Assembly (NCBI GenBank): GCA_017546145.1 | Contig: JAFYXN010000009.1 | Span: 1 to 64,000 of the forward strand | Direction: 5' to 3' | Origin: Clostridia bacterium | Lineage (GTDB): Bacteria; Bacillota; Clostridia; Monoglobales; Monoglobaceae | DNA: 64,000 nt | Shown here: positions 24,384-33,305 of the stretch, piece after piece | Layout of the letters: each line of letters begins with the position of its first letter | Position numbering within the stretch: position 1 is the first letter of the stretch | Program-made: the position numbers and the translations under genes | The notes under the pieces: model-generated | Databases searched by the model: none | Seen by the model: the letters and a program-made list of their open reading frames with translations, nothing else | What the model was told of the DNA's origin: nothing

Positions 24384-25407
24384 GCTTATAAGTCTTACCC
24401 TGTCTGAGCTTGAAGAGCTTGCCCAAAGCATGAGCCAGCCAAAATTCAGAGGGAAACAGATTTATGAATGGATATATAAGGGCGCAGAAACCTTTGACGA
24501 TATGAAGAATATTCCCAAGGACTTCAGGCAAAAACTTTCCGAGCAGACATATATTGGCGCAGTAAAAATCTGTGAAAAATATGTTTCAGACATTGACGAA
24601 ACACGCAAGTATCTGTTAGAATTAAGTGACGGTAATTTTGTTGAATCGGTTCTTATGAAATATGAGTACGGATATACAATATGTATCTCAACTCAGGTGG
24701 GGTGCCGGATGGGTTGTAAGTTTTGTGCTTCCACAATTGGCGGCAAGGAACGAGACCTCACGGCAGGTGAGCTGTTAAGCCAGATTGTTTGTGTTCAAAA
24801 GGATTTGGGACAAAGAATATCCAATGTGGTTATGATGGGTATTGGTGAGCCGCTTGACAATTTTGAAAATGTTCTTAAATTTATAGAGCTCGTAAATGCT
24901 CCGCAAGGGCTTAACATAGGTCAAAGGCATATATCTTTGTCAACCTGTGGCATTGCGGACAAAATACGTGAGCTTGCGGACAGAAAGTTGCAGATAACTC
25001 TGCTTATATCCCTTCATGCACCCGACAACGAGAAACGCTCCAAGATTATGCCCGTAAACAGAAAGTATCCAATCGAGGAGGTTTTGTCAGCCTGTGATTA
25101 TTACATAGAAAAAACAGGCAGACGAATTTCGTTTGAATACACCTTGATTTCAGGGGTGAACGATTCAATAGACGAGGCAGAAAAGCTTGCTGTGCTTCTT
25201 CTTGGTAGATTGTGTCATGTGAATTTAATTCCTGTAAACAGGGTTGAGGAAACAGGTTTTCAAAAAAGTGCAAAGCAAGGTATAAACGCATTTAAAAATC
25301 ATCTTGAAAAGCGTGGAATTGCGGCTACGGTTCGCCGTGAAATGGGCAGTGATATAAATGCCGCCTGTGGTCAGCTGCGGAAGAAAAAGAACCGTGAAAA
25401 CACTTAA
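24373..25407 (+). CDS. rlmN: Dual-specificity 23S rRNA/tRNA C2-adenosine methyltransferase RlmN
   Basis: A 344-residue radical SAM enzyme. C111-x3-C115-x2-C118 (CRMGCKFC) binds the 4Fe-4S cluster; GIGEPLDNF and [22 protein letters not shown] are RlmN motifs; C332 (INAACGQLR) is the conserved second-methylation cysteine. It methylates A2503 of 23S rRNA and A37 of some tRNAs. The start codon lies within rsmB, with GAGAAAG-like ribosome contacts. Confidence 0.96.
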   Translation: MKTELISLTLSELEELAQSMSQPKFRGKQIYEWIYKGAETFDDMKNIPKDFRQKLSEQTYIGAVKICEKYVSDIDETRKYLLELSDGNFVESVLMKYEYGYTICISTQVGCRMGCKFCASTIGGKERDLTAGELLSQIVCVQKDLGQRISNVVMMGIGEPLDNFENVLKFIELVNAPQGLNIGQRHISLSTCGIADKIRELADRKLQITLLISLHAPDNEKRSKIMPVNRKYPIEEVLSACDYYIEKTGRRISFEYTLISGVNDSIDEAEKLAVLLLGRLCHVNLIPVNRVEETGFQKSAKQGINAFKNHLEKRGIAATVRREMGSDINAACGQLRKKKNRENT

Positions 25408-25449
25408 AAAACTACTTAAAGATATAGTCCGGTTACGGACAGAAAGGCT

Positions 25450-26217
25450 ATGATAGATATGTTTGTAAAAGTATGCGGCTTGACGGACATAGGCAAACTC
25501 CGCGAGCTGAATGAAGACAGCTTCAGAATCTGCGGCTTTGAAGACGGACAGCCAAACGGCGTTTGCGTGCTGGCAGACGGTATGGGCGGTCACAATGCAG
25601 GTGAGGTTGCAAGCTTTAAGGCTGCTGAGCTGATAACAGAAGACCTTGCAGGTCGCCTTGACGAGAAAGATGGAAAACAGGTATGTCTTGATATTGCGTC
25701 AGCGATTGATTTTGCAAATTCAGAGATATATAAAACTTCGCTCAGAAATCCGGCTCAGGCAGGCATGGGTACAACCGTTGTTGTTGCGTTTGTCAATGAT
25801 ATGCTTGTAAGAATTGCCAACATAGGTGACAGCCGTGCTTATGTTATTTCGCAGAAGCGAATCCGTAAAATCACAACCGACCACTCTGTGGTTGAAGAAC
25901 TTGTGAAAAGCGGTTCCATCACTGCTGAGGAGGCGCGCAACCACCCTGACAAGAATATTATAACAAGAGCGGTTGGTACAGAAGAATATGTCGACGCGGA
26001 TTTTTATGAATATACGCCGGTTGGCGGCGAAACCATACTCTTGTGCAGTGACGGGCTTTATGAGATGCTGAGAGATAAAGAAATTAAAAATATAATAAAC
26101 CAATATGATAATTTGAATGAGGCGTTAAGTGCCTTGATTGATGCGGCAAACGAAAATGGTGGCGTAGATAATATAACAGTTGTTGCCCTTCAGTTTAAAA
26201 ATGAGGAGAACAGATGA
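25450..26217 (+). CDS. prpC: PP2C-type Ser/Thr phosphatase (PrpC/Stp)
   Basis: A 255-residue PPM phosphatase: GKLRELNEDSF, LADGMGGHNAGEVAS, IANIGDSRAYVI, ITTDHSVVEELV, LLCSDGLYEML and GGVDNITVVAL carry the metal-binding aspartates in the expected order. Start ATG 25450 lies close to its AAAGG; ATG 25459 is an alternative. It dephosphorylates substrates of the neighbouring kinase. Stop and start overlap with the kinase as ATGA (26214-26217). Confidence 0.95.
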   Translation: MIDMFVKVCGLTDIGKLRELNEDSFRICGFEDGQPNGVCVLADGMGGHNAGEVASFKAAELITEDLAGRLDEKDGKQVCLDIASAIDFANSEIYKTSLRNPAQAGMGTTVVVAFVNDMLVRIANIGDSRAYVISQKRIRKITTDHSVVEELVKSGSITAEEARNHPDKNIITRAVGTEEYVDADFYEYTPVGGETILLCSDGLYEMLRDKEIKNIINQYDNLNEALSALIDAANENGGVDNITVVALQFKNEENR

Positions 26218-28121
26218 CTTTGATTGGCAAGGTTCTTGCAGATAGATACGAGATACTTGAAGAAATCGGAAGCGGCGGCATGGCTGTGGTATATAAGGCA
26301 AAATGCAAGCTCTTAAACCGTTTTGTTGCGATAAAGGTGCTTCGTCCTGACCTTCAGAACGATGAGGAATTTGTGCGCCGCTTCAATGTTGAAGCTCAGG
26401 CTGCGGCAAGTCTTACCCATCCAAACATTGTGTCAATATATGATGTTGGAAACCAGGATGGACTGCATTATATTGTAATGGAATATATTCAGGGGATAAC
26501 CCTTAAAGAATATATTGACGAAAAGCATATCCTGCCGTGGCGAGAGGCAGTGGGTTATGCTGTTCAGATTGCAAAAGGTCTGGAAGAGGCACACAGAAAC
26601 TCAATCATACACAGGGATATAAAGCCGCATAATATCATTATGAAGCATGACGGAGTGTTAAAGGTTACAGACTTTGGTATTGCGCGTGCAAATGTACAGC
26701 AGACAATGACCTGTGAGGACAGTGCAATCGGCTCGGTACACTATATTTCTCCTGAACAGGCAAGAGGCGGATACACCGATGAACGTTCGGATATTTATTC
26801 GTTGGGTATAGTTCTTTACGAGATGATTACGGGAACAGTTCCGTTTGACAGCGAAAGACCTGTTACGGTGGCGATTATGCATCTGCAGGAAAAGCCTGTT
26901 CCGCCAAGAGAACATAATTTAAGCATTCCGCTTCCGCTTGAAAGAATTGTCCTTAAGGCAATAACCAAAGAAATCTCCTCAAGATACAAGTCGGTATCAG
27001 AAATGATTGAAGACCTTGATGGTGTTTTAAATGACCCATCGCGTGAGATTGTTCAGGTTGAAGAAACTCCTTTGGTAAAACCCGAGGACATGGGAACAAC
27101 AAAAAAAATGCCTGCAGTGAAGCTGGAATCAATTGAGAAGGTTGAAATTATCGAAGAGCTTGATGAGAACAAGGAGGATTCTGTGAAAAAGAGTAAAAAG
27201 AAGCCTGTTAAACGTACATCAGCTGAAATTGATAAGAAGAAGGAAAAGAAGGTTATTACAATTGCAATTGCTTGTGCGGTTGCTGTTATACTGTTGATTT
27301 CTCTTGCGTTCCTTTCCATTACGGGAATAGCCGGAATGCTTATGGGCAGCGAGAGTGTAGAAATTCCCGAGGTTGAGGGAATGCTCTATGAAGAGGCAGT
27401 AGAAAAGTATGTTGATATTGATGATGAAAACGCAAAATATAAGTTTAACATCATAAAAGGCAAGACAACCGAAAGCAGACTTGAAGAGGGGACTATTCTT
27501 TCTCAGGAACCCGAGGCGGGCAGTAAGGTGAAAAAGAAGGATGTGATTGTCATTACTGTTGAAATCAGCAGCGGAAGCTCGGATATTACCCTGAAAAACT
27601 ATACCAGATATAAAGATTCAAGAAATGTTGAGCTTGAAATTGAAAAACTGGGACTTCGTGCAGAGTTTGTTGAAGAGTTCAGTGACACAATCCCTACAGG
27701 GTCGGTTATAAGTCAGGAGCCTCAGGCTGGTTCAACTGTAAGAAAAGGCGATACTATTACATTCTATGTAAGTAAGGGCCCCGAAGAGGCGGAAAAAGAC
27801 CCCGAAAACCAAGATAATCCTTCTGTAACAGGAAGTCAATCAGGCAACGGACAGACGGGCAGCAATGCAACCACAAATACTGAGCCTGATGTTGAAAAGC
27901 CGCCTGTACAGAAAAAGAGTACCATGCTTACCCTTTATGGTCCAAAAAATAAGGACAGTGCTTTGGTTCAGGTAAACGTAAACGGCTCAACGATTTACAG
28001 TAAAAATCTGGCAAAGGGTACAAGCGACGTGGTAAAGCTTGAGGGTACGTCCAGTACGGTTGAAGTAGAAATTTTCCATGACGGAGTATCACAGCAAAAG
28101 AGCACGGTTAAGCTTCATTAA
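26214..28121 (+). CDS. prkC: PASTA-domain Ser/Thr protein kinase (PrkC/Stk)
   Basis: A 635-residue membrane kinase. Kinase domain residues 1-~270: GSGGMAVVYKA loop, VAIKVL lysine, HRDIKPHN catalytic loop, TDFGIA and SPEQARGG. A basic Lys-rich linker precedes one membrane segment (ITIAIACAVAVILLISLAFL). Outside are two PASTA-type repeats, each ending in a QEPxAG motif (ILSQEPEAGSKVKKKD, VISQEPQAGSTVRKGD), then a Ser/Asn/Pro-rich linker and a C-terminal beta domain of about 75 residues. It senses muropeptides and phosphorylates cell-division and translation factors; in Bacillus it also triggers germination. Coupled to prpC. Confidence 0.95.
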   Translation: MTLIGKVLADRYEILEEIGSGGMAVVYKAKCKLLNRFVAIKVLRPDLQNDEEFVRRFNVEAQAAASLTHPNIVSIYDVGNQDGLHYIVMEYIQGITLKEYIDEKHILPWREAVGYAVQIAKGLEEAHRNSIIHRDIKPHNIIMKHDGVLKVTDFGIARANVQQTMTCEDSAIGSVHYISPEQARGGYTDERSDIYSLGIVLYEMITGTVPFDSERPVTVAIMHLQEKPVPPREHNLSIPLPLERIVLKAITKEISSRYKSVSEMIEDLDGVLNDPSREIVQVEETPLVKPEDMGTTKKMPAVKLESIEKVEIIEELDENKEDSVKKSKKKPVKRTSAEIDKKKEKKVITIAIACAVAVILLISLAFLSITGIAGMLMGSESVEIPEVEGMLYEEAVEKYVDIDDENAKYKFNIIKGKTTESRLEEGTILSQEPEAGSKVKKKDVIVITVEISSGSSDITLKNYTRYKDSRNVELEIEKLGLRAEFVEEFSDTIPTGSVISQEPQAGSTVRKGDTITFYVSKGPEEAEKDPENQDNPSVTGSQSGNGQTGSNATTNTEPDVEKPPVQKKSTMLTLYGPKNKDSALVQVNVNGSTIYSKNLAKGTSDVVKLEGTSSTVEVEIFHDGVSQQKSTVKLH

Positions 28122-28132
28122 TGAGGTGACGG

Positions 28133-29008
28133 ATGAAAAGTCTTGAAGGCATTATTATAAAAGGCATAGGAGGTTTTTACTATGTCGATACAGAGATTGG
28201 TATAATTGAATGTCGGGCAAGGGGGATTTTCCGCAAAAAAGGGATGAACCCCCTTGTCGGGGACAGGGTAGAGGTTTCAACCGAAGATGAGATAACGGGC
28301 TCGGTTGATGCTATAAAGCCGCGCAAAAATGAACTTATTCGCCCTGCAGTTGCAAACGTTACGCAAATGGTGGCAGTGGTAGCGCTTGAAAGCCCCAGAC
28401 CAAATCCTTATGTTCTGGATAAGCTGATAGCCTCGGCGGAGTTTGCAAAGCTCAGAATCTCGGTTTGTTTTAATAAAAGTGATTTAACAGATGATACAAA
28501 GCTTGCAGAGGTTTATGCCTCGGCAGGCTTTGATGCGGTTGTTACAAGTGCTGCTGATAACCTTAACATCGACAAGCTGAAGGCTTTGCTTAAGGACGAG
28601 GTTACTGTTTTTGCAGGCAATTCCGGCGTGGGAAAATCCAGTCTTTTGAATCGAATAATGGAGAGGGATTTGTTTGAAACAGGCACGGTGAGCAACCGTA
28701 CTGAACGTGGAAGACACACAACAAGACATTCAGAGCTTGTACAGCTGCCATTTGGGGGGTATATTATTGATACTCCGGGGTTCAGCTCGTTTGAACTTGA
28801 TATGATTCCGCTTGAAATGCTTTCAGGATTGTTCAGGGAGTTTGATGGTCATACAAATGATTGTCGCTTTCTGGACTGCAGACATATTTCAGAGCCGGAT
28901 TGTCGTGTAAGAGAAGCTGTATTAAATGGCGAGATTTCTGAATTGCGTCACGAGAGCTACAAAATGCTATATGACGAAATAAAAAAGGCAAAGCAAAATC
29001 AATTCTGA
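28133..29008 (+). CDS. rsgA: Ribosome small-subunit-dependent GTPase RsgA
   Basis: A 291-residue circularly permuted GTPase: N-terminal OB fold (PLVGDRVEVS), then FNKSDL (G4) before GNSGVGKSSLLN (G1) and DTPGFSSFEL (G3), and a C-terminal zinc site CRFLDCRHISEPDC. It acts in late 30S maturation. Located directly after prkC and before rpe exactly as in Bacillus. Confidence 0.96.
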   Translation: MKSLEGIIIKGIGGFYYVDTEIGIIECRARGIFRKKGMNPLVGDRVEVSTEDEITGSVDAIKPRKNELIRPAVANVTQMVAVVALESPRPNPYVLDKLIASAEFAKLRISVCFNKSDLTDDTKLAEVYASAGFDAVVTSAADNLNIDKLKALLKDEVTVFAGNSGVGKSSLLNRIMERDLFETGTVSNRTERGRHTTRHSELVQLPFGGYIIDTPGFSSFELDMIPLEMLSGLFREFDGHTNDCRFLDCRHISEPDCRVREAVLNGEISELRHESYKMLYDEIKKAKQNQF

Positions 29009-29024
29009 AAAGAGGGCTACAAAT

Positions 29025-29684
29025 ATGGCACAGATAAAAATTGCTCCGTCCTTGCTTGCTGCTGATGCGGCAAACTTGGGCGAGGAACTGAAAAAAATTG
29101 AAAACGCAGGTGCAGACTATGTTCATATTGATGTTATGGACGGACACTTTGTTCCAAATCTGGCATTCTCGCCGGATATTACCAAAATGCTCAGAAAATG
29201 CTCCTCGCTTGTGTTTGATGTACATCTGATGATATCTGAGCCGATGAAGTACATAGATGCATTTGTCGAGGCGGGAGCAGATATTATTACATTCCATCAT
29301 GAGGCAGTTGATAACCCTGCCGAGGTTATAGATTATATCCACAGCCTTGGCGTTAAGGCAGGGGTATCTGTCAAGCCGGCAACCGATGTCGAGGTGGTTT
29401 CCTCTTATCTTGACAAGCTTGATTTGCTTCTTATAATGACAGTTGAGCCGGGTTTTGGCGGTCAGTCGTATATTGAGGCTATGAACGAAAAAATAAAAAA
29501 GGCAAGAGCAATGATTGATGCTTTGAAAAAAGATATTGAACTTGAGGTTGACGGCGGAGTTACAGCAGAAAACATCAATATGCCGGCGGACTGCGGTGCA
29601 AATGTAATGGTGGCAGGGTCTGCAATTTTTAAAGCGCCGGATATTTCCGAAAGAATTGCAAAAATGAGGGCGGCGGTTAAATGA
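29025..29684 (+). CDS. rpe: Ribulose-phosphate 3-epimerase
   Basis: A 219-residue TIM barrel: IAPSLLAADAANLGEEL, YVHIDVMDGHFVPNLAFS, FDVHLMISEP, LLIMTVEPGFGGQSYIEAM and LEVDGGVTAENI are the family signatures with the catalytic Asp/His metal ligands. It interconverts ribulose-5-P and xylulose-5-P in the pentose phosphate pathway. Its stop overlaps thiN by ATGA. Confidence 0.96.
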   Translation: MAQIKIAPSLLAADAANLGEELKKIENAGADYVHIDVMDGHFVPNLAFSPDITKMLRKCSSLVFDVHLMISEPMKYIDAFVEAGADIITFHHEAVDNPAEVIDYIHSLGVKAGVSVKPATDVEVVSSYLDKLDLLLIMTVEPGFGGQSYIEAMNEKIKKARAMIDALKKDIELEVDGGVTAENINMPADCGANVMVAGSAIFKAPDISERIAKMRAAVK

Positions 29685-30304
29685 AATGCTTTATATTTGG
29701 CTCTGCTCCCATAGAGTCGTACGCCTTTCTGAAAAAAACAGATTTTAACAATGCGTTTGTTATATGTGCCGACGGCGGAATAAAGCACGCAGAAGTATTG
29801 GGGATTACTCCGGATGTCTGGCTGGGTGACGGGGATTCTCTTTTGGGGGCAAGCATAAAGGTCAAGGAACGCTATGATTTTCCTGTCCGAAAGGATAACA
29901 CCGATACAGACCTTGCTGTGGAGCTGGCACTTGAGAGGGGTTATAAGGATATTACCATTCTGGGCGGAATAGGTGGCAGACGCGACCATGAATTTTCGCA
30001 TTTTTGTCTGCTGAAAAAAATCCTTGAGCGTGGCGGAACCGGATGCCTGATTGACGAAAAAAACGAAATTACTATGAAGGACAAAAGCTTTGTGTTGCAC
30101 CGAAGTGATAATAAATATGTTTCATTTTTTCCGTTTGGCGGTGATGTGACAAACTTTTCTGTCAAGGGCCTTCGATATGAAGCAGAGGGGATAGTTCTTC
30201 GTTGCGGCGAGGTTCAGGCAAGCAGTAATTGTTTTGACAAGAACTGTGAGGCGCATATTACATTTGACAAAGGGTTTGTACTGGTTATATGCTCAAATGA
30301 TTAA
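29681..30304 (+). CDS. thiN: Thiamine pyrophosphokinase
   Basis: A 207-residue protein. ICADGGIKHAEVLGITPDVWLGDGDSL and KDNTDTDLAVELALERGYKDITILGGIGGRRDHEF are the ATP/thiamine-binding motifs of ThiN; the C-terminal beta-rich thiamine-binding domain is present. It converts thiamine to thiamine diphosphate, the cofactor of transketolase and pyruvate enzymes. Last conserved gene of the block, coupled to rpe. Confidence 0.94.
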   Translation: MKCFIFGSAPIESYAFLKKTDFNNAFVICADGGIKHAEVLGITPDVWLGDGDSLLGASIKVKERYDFPVRKDNTDTDLAVELALERGYKDITILGGIGGRRDHEFSHFCLLKKILERGGTGCLIDEKNEITMKDKSFVLHRSDNKYVSFFPFGGDVTNFSVKGLRYEAEGIVLRCGEVQASSNCFDKNCEAHITFDKGFVLVICSND

Positions 30305-30329
30305 AAATTTAAACCGGAGTTTTATTAAA

Positions 30330-31955
30330 ATGAAAAGATTTATTGCAGGATTTATTTGTTTTGTTTTAATGTTTACAATAAATAGCAGAGTTCTTGCTGA
30401 TGCTACAGCCCAAACAGAGTCAGCGGTTGTATACGACATCGTGTATTCAGGCAGCGGCTTGAAGGTTGAAAAAAACTATACAGCTCATTCAATGGTGGAA
30501 GTCAGAACCGAAGGTGCGGTTACGGAATACAACGTTTTGGCTGTATCTGACACCGGCAATGAAACATGGGTAAAGGTGGAACTGCGTGAACTGCTTTATA
30601 ATGCACTTGAATATGCAGACGAGCAGGCTGAAATTGCGCTAACTATAAAAACCGATATTGCAACTGTCCAAATGACAAGAAGTACAATGGAAGAGCTTTT
30701 TAATGTGGGACGCTATAACAAAGTGTACTTTGAAATAAAAAAATCTGAAAAAATAGAAAACGAAGCTTTAAAGCGCCTTATGGAAGATGCAAGATACGAG
30801 ATTAACTACGGGTTTGGCAGTGCAAGCGGCAAAATAAACGAACTGGAAGGCAATCTTGATGTCTGCGTGCCTTTTGTTTCAAACACGACCCAAAACGTGC
30901 ATATATATGAGGTTCAGGATACCATGGTTGTGGATATGAACGCAGAATACAAAGACAATCTGCTTATATATTCAGGCTCTCCGGTAGCGCATGTATTGGT
31001 GTCGGAAGAAAATCTGCTTGAAATTACAGGCAGAACACTTGATCTTCAGGGAACAATTTCGCTGGTGTTTTATGCAACAATTGAGGGGCTTGAACAAGAC
31101 CGTGTAAAAATGCTCTTTTGGGAAAGCAAGCAGGGAAGGTACACTCTTGATACTGCAGACAGAGTTGTAGGCTGCAGCGGCATAGACAAAAATGGTTATC
31201 GGTTTGAATACAGAAATGTTACATCAAAGGATATGAGCAAGCCGATATATGCAAGACTGGTCGCTGAAAAAGACGATGGAACGCTTAAATACAGCTCGGC
31301 ACCCAGACAACCATACAGTGCTGTACAGTATGCTGAAAATATGATGAAAAATCAAAAGCTAAAACCGCTTCTTATAAAAATGCTTAATTACGGAACGGCA
31401 GCGCAGGAGTATTTCGGCTCTGATAATGAACCTGCAAATTCGGTGCTGAAAGAAGGCGAGCGGTCAACCGACTTCACAAAAACATATTCAAGCACAGCTG
31501 CAACAATTGCCGAGGACAGCGGTAAAAAAACCTCTGCATATATAGCCGGCAAGACAATCTCGCTTGAAGGTGACATTTCGGTAAACTATTATGTGCTTGA
31601 CAATGAAAGTACAGAAGAATCGGGAATGCTTTTCTGGTCAGAATATGATTTTGCAACGACAAAAAATCATGTTTTGGGGACAGAAAGCCGAAGGGTAACA
31701 GAATATGATACCAACGGCGCATACAAAGTGTACTCTTACAAAAATATTGTGTCGCGGCAGATGTATAACTCTATATACGCCAGGGCATATACAAAAGTCA
31801 ATGGAGAATACCGTTACAGTGATATTGACAAATACAGCGTAAAGGATTATACTGCAAACCAGCTTGAAAAGAATGACAACCCCAAGCTGGTTAAGCTGCT
31901 GAGGTGTCTTATGCTGTATGGCGAAGAAGCAAGAAGATATTTTGATTCATTATAA
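30330..31955 (+). CDS. Secreted protein with duplicated C-terminal domain, function unknown
   Basis: Start ATG 30330, 25 bp after thiN; the frame extends upstream but through thiN. The 541-residue protein has a signal peptide (MKRFIAGFICFVLMFTINSRVLADA). Residues ~25-220 are a beta-rich region I do not recognise. Residues ~229-375 and ~400-541 are two copies of one module: both contain G-T-L/I-x-L-x-G-x-I-S-V opening strands, MLFW near position 30, a Y-(R/K)-N-(V/I)-x-S-(R/K)-x-M segment, IYAR, and end in a helix of the type LNYGxAAQEYF / LMLYGEEARRYF. That module is frequent in large secreted Clostridia proteins, as far as I recall, without a known role. No sortase or S-layer anchor is visible. 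Confidence 0.72.
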   Translation: MKRFIAGFICFVLMFTINSRVLADATAQTESAVVYDIVYSGSGLKVEKNYTAHSMVEVRTEGAVTEYNVLAVSDTGNETWVKVELRELLYNALEYADEQAEIALTIKTDIATVQMTRSTMEELFNVGRYNKVYFEIKKSEKIENEALKRLMEDARYEINYGFGSASGKINELEGNLDVCVPFVSNTTQNVHIYEVQDTMVVDMNAEYKDNLLIYSGSPVAHVLVSEENLLEITGRTLDLQGTISLVFYATIEGLEQDRVKMLFWESKQGRYTLDTADRVVGCSGIDKNGYRFEYRNVTSKDMSKPIYARLVAEKDDGTLKYSSAPRQPYSAVQYAENMMKNQKLKPLLIKMLNYGTAAQEYFGSDNEPANSVLKEGERSTDFTKTYSSTAATIAEDSGKKTSAYIAGKTISLEGDISVNYYVLDNESTEESGMLFWSEYDFATTKNHVLGTESRRVTEYDTNGAYKVYSYKNIVSRQMYNSIYARAYTKVNGEYRYSDIDKYSVKDYTANQLEKNDNPKLVKLLRCLMLYGEEARRYFDSL

Positions 31956-31986
31956 AGATAAATCTGCACTATTTTGCGTCCACCCC

Positions 31987-32019
31987 AAAGGAGCTGCCGC
32001 GTTTTGCGACAGCTTCTTT
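31987..32019. terminator. Bidirectional terminator between secreted-protein gene and spoIVFB-like gene
   Basis: AAAG-G-AGCTG-C-CGC pairs with GCG-A-CAGCT-T-CTTT across a GTTT loop (one wobble, one mismatch). The right arm includes the stop codon of the convergent M50 protease gene. Confidence 0.7.
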
Positions 32020-32902
32020 AAATGTCTGAATATTTAACCCTGATACCGTATTTTGTCAGGGCATCAATTACCTGAGTTTCGGTAAGGGTTTTTACAATGT
32101 GTGATGACTTGTCCAGAACATGTACAATGTAAAAACAGTCATAGCTGAGATGCTTTAAAATTCCTGAAGCCGGACGACCTTCATTGACGCAAACGGCTTT
32201 TACAGGCAAATCTCCGGAAATTTCGGCTTTTTGCGAATTTGCAAGAATTTCTTTAAGCGTGATTACGGTCACAGCCTGCTGCTCACAGCATAAGTTCTGC
32301 AAAAGAAAGGCAGATATAAGAATAAGAGAAAAATTGAAATGGCAGACAAAAAATATGATAAGTGCTACTGCAAAAAGACATATAATTGCCACCTTGCTGA
32401 ATTTTAGTATAAGATTGTATGCGCGGATAATACCATACCGTGAGGTGAGAACGGCTTTAAAAATTCTTCCGCCGTCAAGCGGCAGAGCGGGAATAAGGTT
32501 GATAATGCAAATGGCAAGATTGGTATCTGCAATAAATTTCAAGTTTATATCTGTCTGAAAGCGGCTGAGGGCAGTGCATGTCCAAAACATTGCCATGCTG
32601 AATGCCGGACCGCTTAATGCGATTAAAAATTCCTTTTCTGAGCTTCGTATGTATCCGGATTCAAGCCTTGCAGATATTCCAAAAGGATATAATGTTACAT
32701 TGGACACAGACACTCCCAATGCCCTTGCACAAAGGATGTGCGTAAGCTCATGAAGTGCGGCTGATATATATGCAAAAACAAACATATCCCAATATTTGCC
32801 TAATACGGAGCATACGATAACAAATATAAGCCATATATTAATTCTTAAATGCTTGCCCAAAGGTATTTCAAAGATTTTTTTCAGGGTTTGTGGTATCTTC
32901 AT
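32018..32902 (-). CDS. spoIVFB: SpoIVFB-like site-2 (M50) membrane metalloprotease
   Basis: I choose ATG 32902 (MKIPQTLKKIF, GAGGAAG upstream) over ATG 32923 and 32950. The 294-residue protein has H51-E-L-T-H55 in a membrane helix and NLIPALPLDGGRI with D143 as third zinc ligand, then about four more hydrophobic segments and a C-terminal CBS-like tail. Size and layout match SpoIVFB, the forespore-membrane protease that activates pro-SigmaK in the mother cell. Position next to the L21-L27-Obg operon is the same genomic neighbourhood as Bacillus spoIVFB. No sigK is seen in the window. Confidence 0.8.
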   Translation of the reverse strand: MKIPQTLKKIFEIPLGKHLRINIWLIFVIVCSVLGKYWDMFVFAYISAALHELTHILCARALGVSVSNVTLYPFGISARLESGYIRSSEKEFLIALSGPAFSMAMFWTCTALSRFQTDINLKFIADTNLAICIINLIPALPLDGGRIFKAVLTSRYGIIRAYNLILKFSKVAIICLFAVALIIFFVCHFNFSLILISAFLLQNLCCEQQAVTVITLKEILANSQKAEISGDLPVKAVCVNEGRPASGILKHLSYDCFYIVHVLDKSSHIVKTLTETQVIDALTKYGIRVKYSDI

Positions 32903-33176
32903 TGGTATCTTCCTCGTTTTCATTAAAAACTCCCGTGGCTGCAGTTTCAAAAATGCGGCTTAGTGCCGAAGTAAATTTGTTTTTATTAATGGTATAATTT
33001 ATAGCCGCTTTTGCACTCTCTTTTAAAGAAGCAGGCAATACAGGCGCGCATATTACGGCAAAAATCACAATTGCTATAATCAATTGCCGTATAAATTTTT
33101 TACCATAACTGTGTTTTTGTTTTTTGTCGCGAACTGTTTTTGTGCGTCTTCTTTGATATTCACTGTATTCTGCCAT
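32868..33176 (-). CDS. Small single-pass membrane protein in the SpoIVFA position
   Basis: A 102-residue protein with a strongly basic N-terminus (YQRRRTKTVRDKKQKHSYGKK), one membrane helix (LIIAIVIFAVICAPVLP) and a short acidic tail. It overlaps the M50 protease gene by about 35 bp and precedes it, the place of spoIVFA. SpoIVFA normally carries an external LytM (M23-like) domain; here only about 60 residues follow the membrane segment and no LytM motif is visible. It could be a minimal SpoIVFA or unrelated. Confidence 0.6.
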   Translation of the reverse strand: MAEYSEYQRRRTKTVRDKKQKHSYGKKFIRQLIIAIVIFAVICAPVLPASLKESAKAAINYTINKNKFTSALSRIFETAATGVFNENEEDTNEDTTNPEKNL

Positions 33177-33239
33177 AGCTGTTTGTCCTTTCTGTTTGTA
33201 TTCTTTTTAAATTGTATTCGGTTAATTGTAATGTTATGC

Positions 33240-33268
33240 TTGAAAAATACTTATATTTGTTGTATTAT
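33240..33268 (+). promoter_or_regulatory. SigA promoter of the TIGR03960/TIGR03936 pair
   Basis: TTGAAA (33240-33245), 17-bp spacer, TATTAT (33263-33268), 37 bp before ATG 33306. Confidence 0.78.
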
Positions 33269-33305
33269 ATTGAAGAAATAAAAAACACATAAAGGAATTG
33301 AATTT

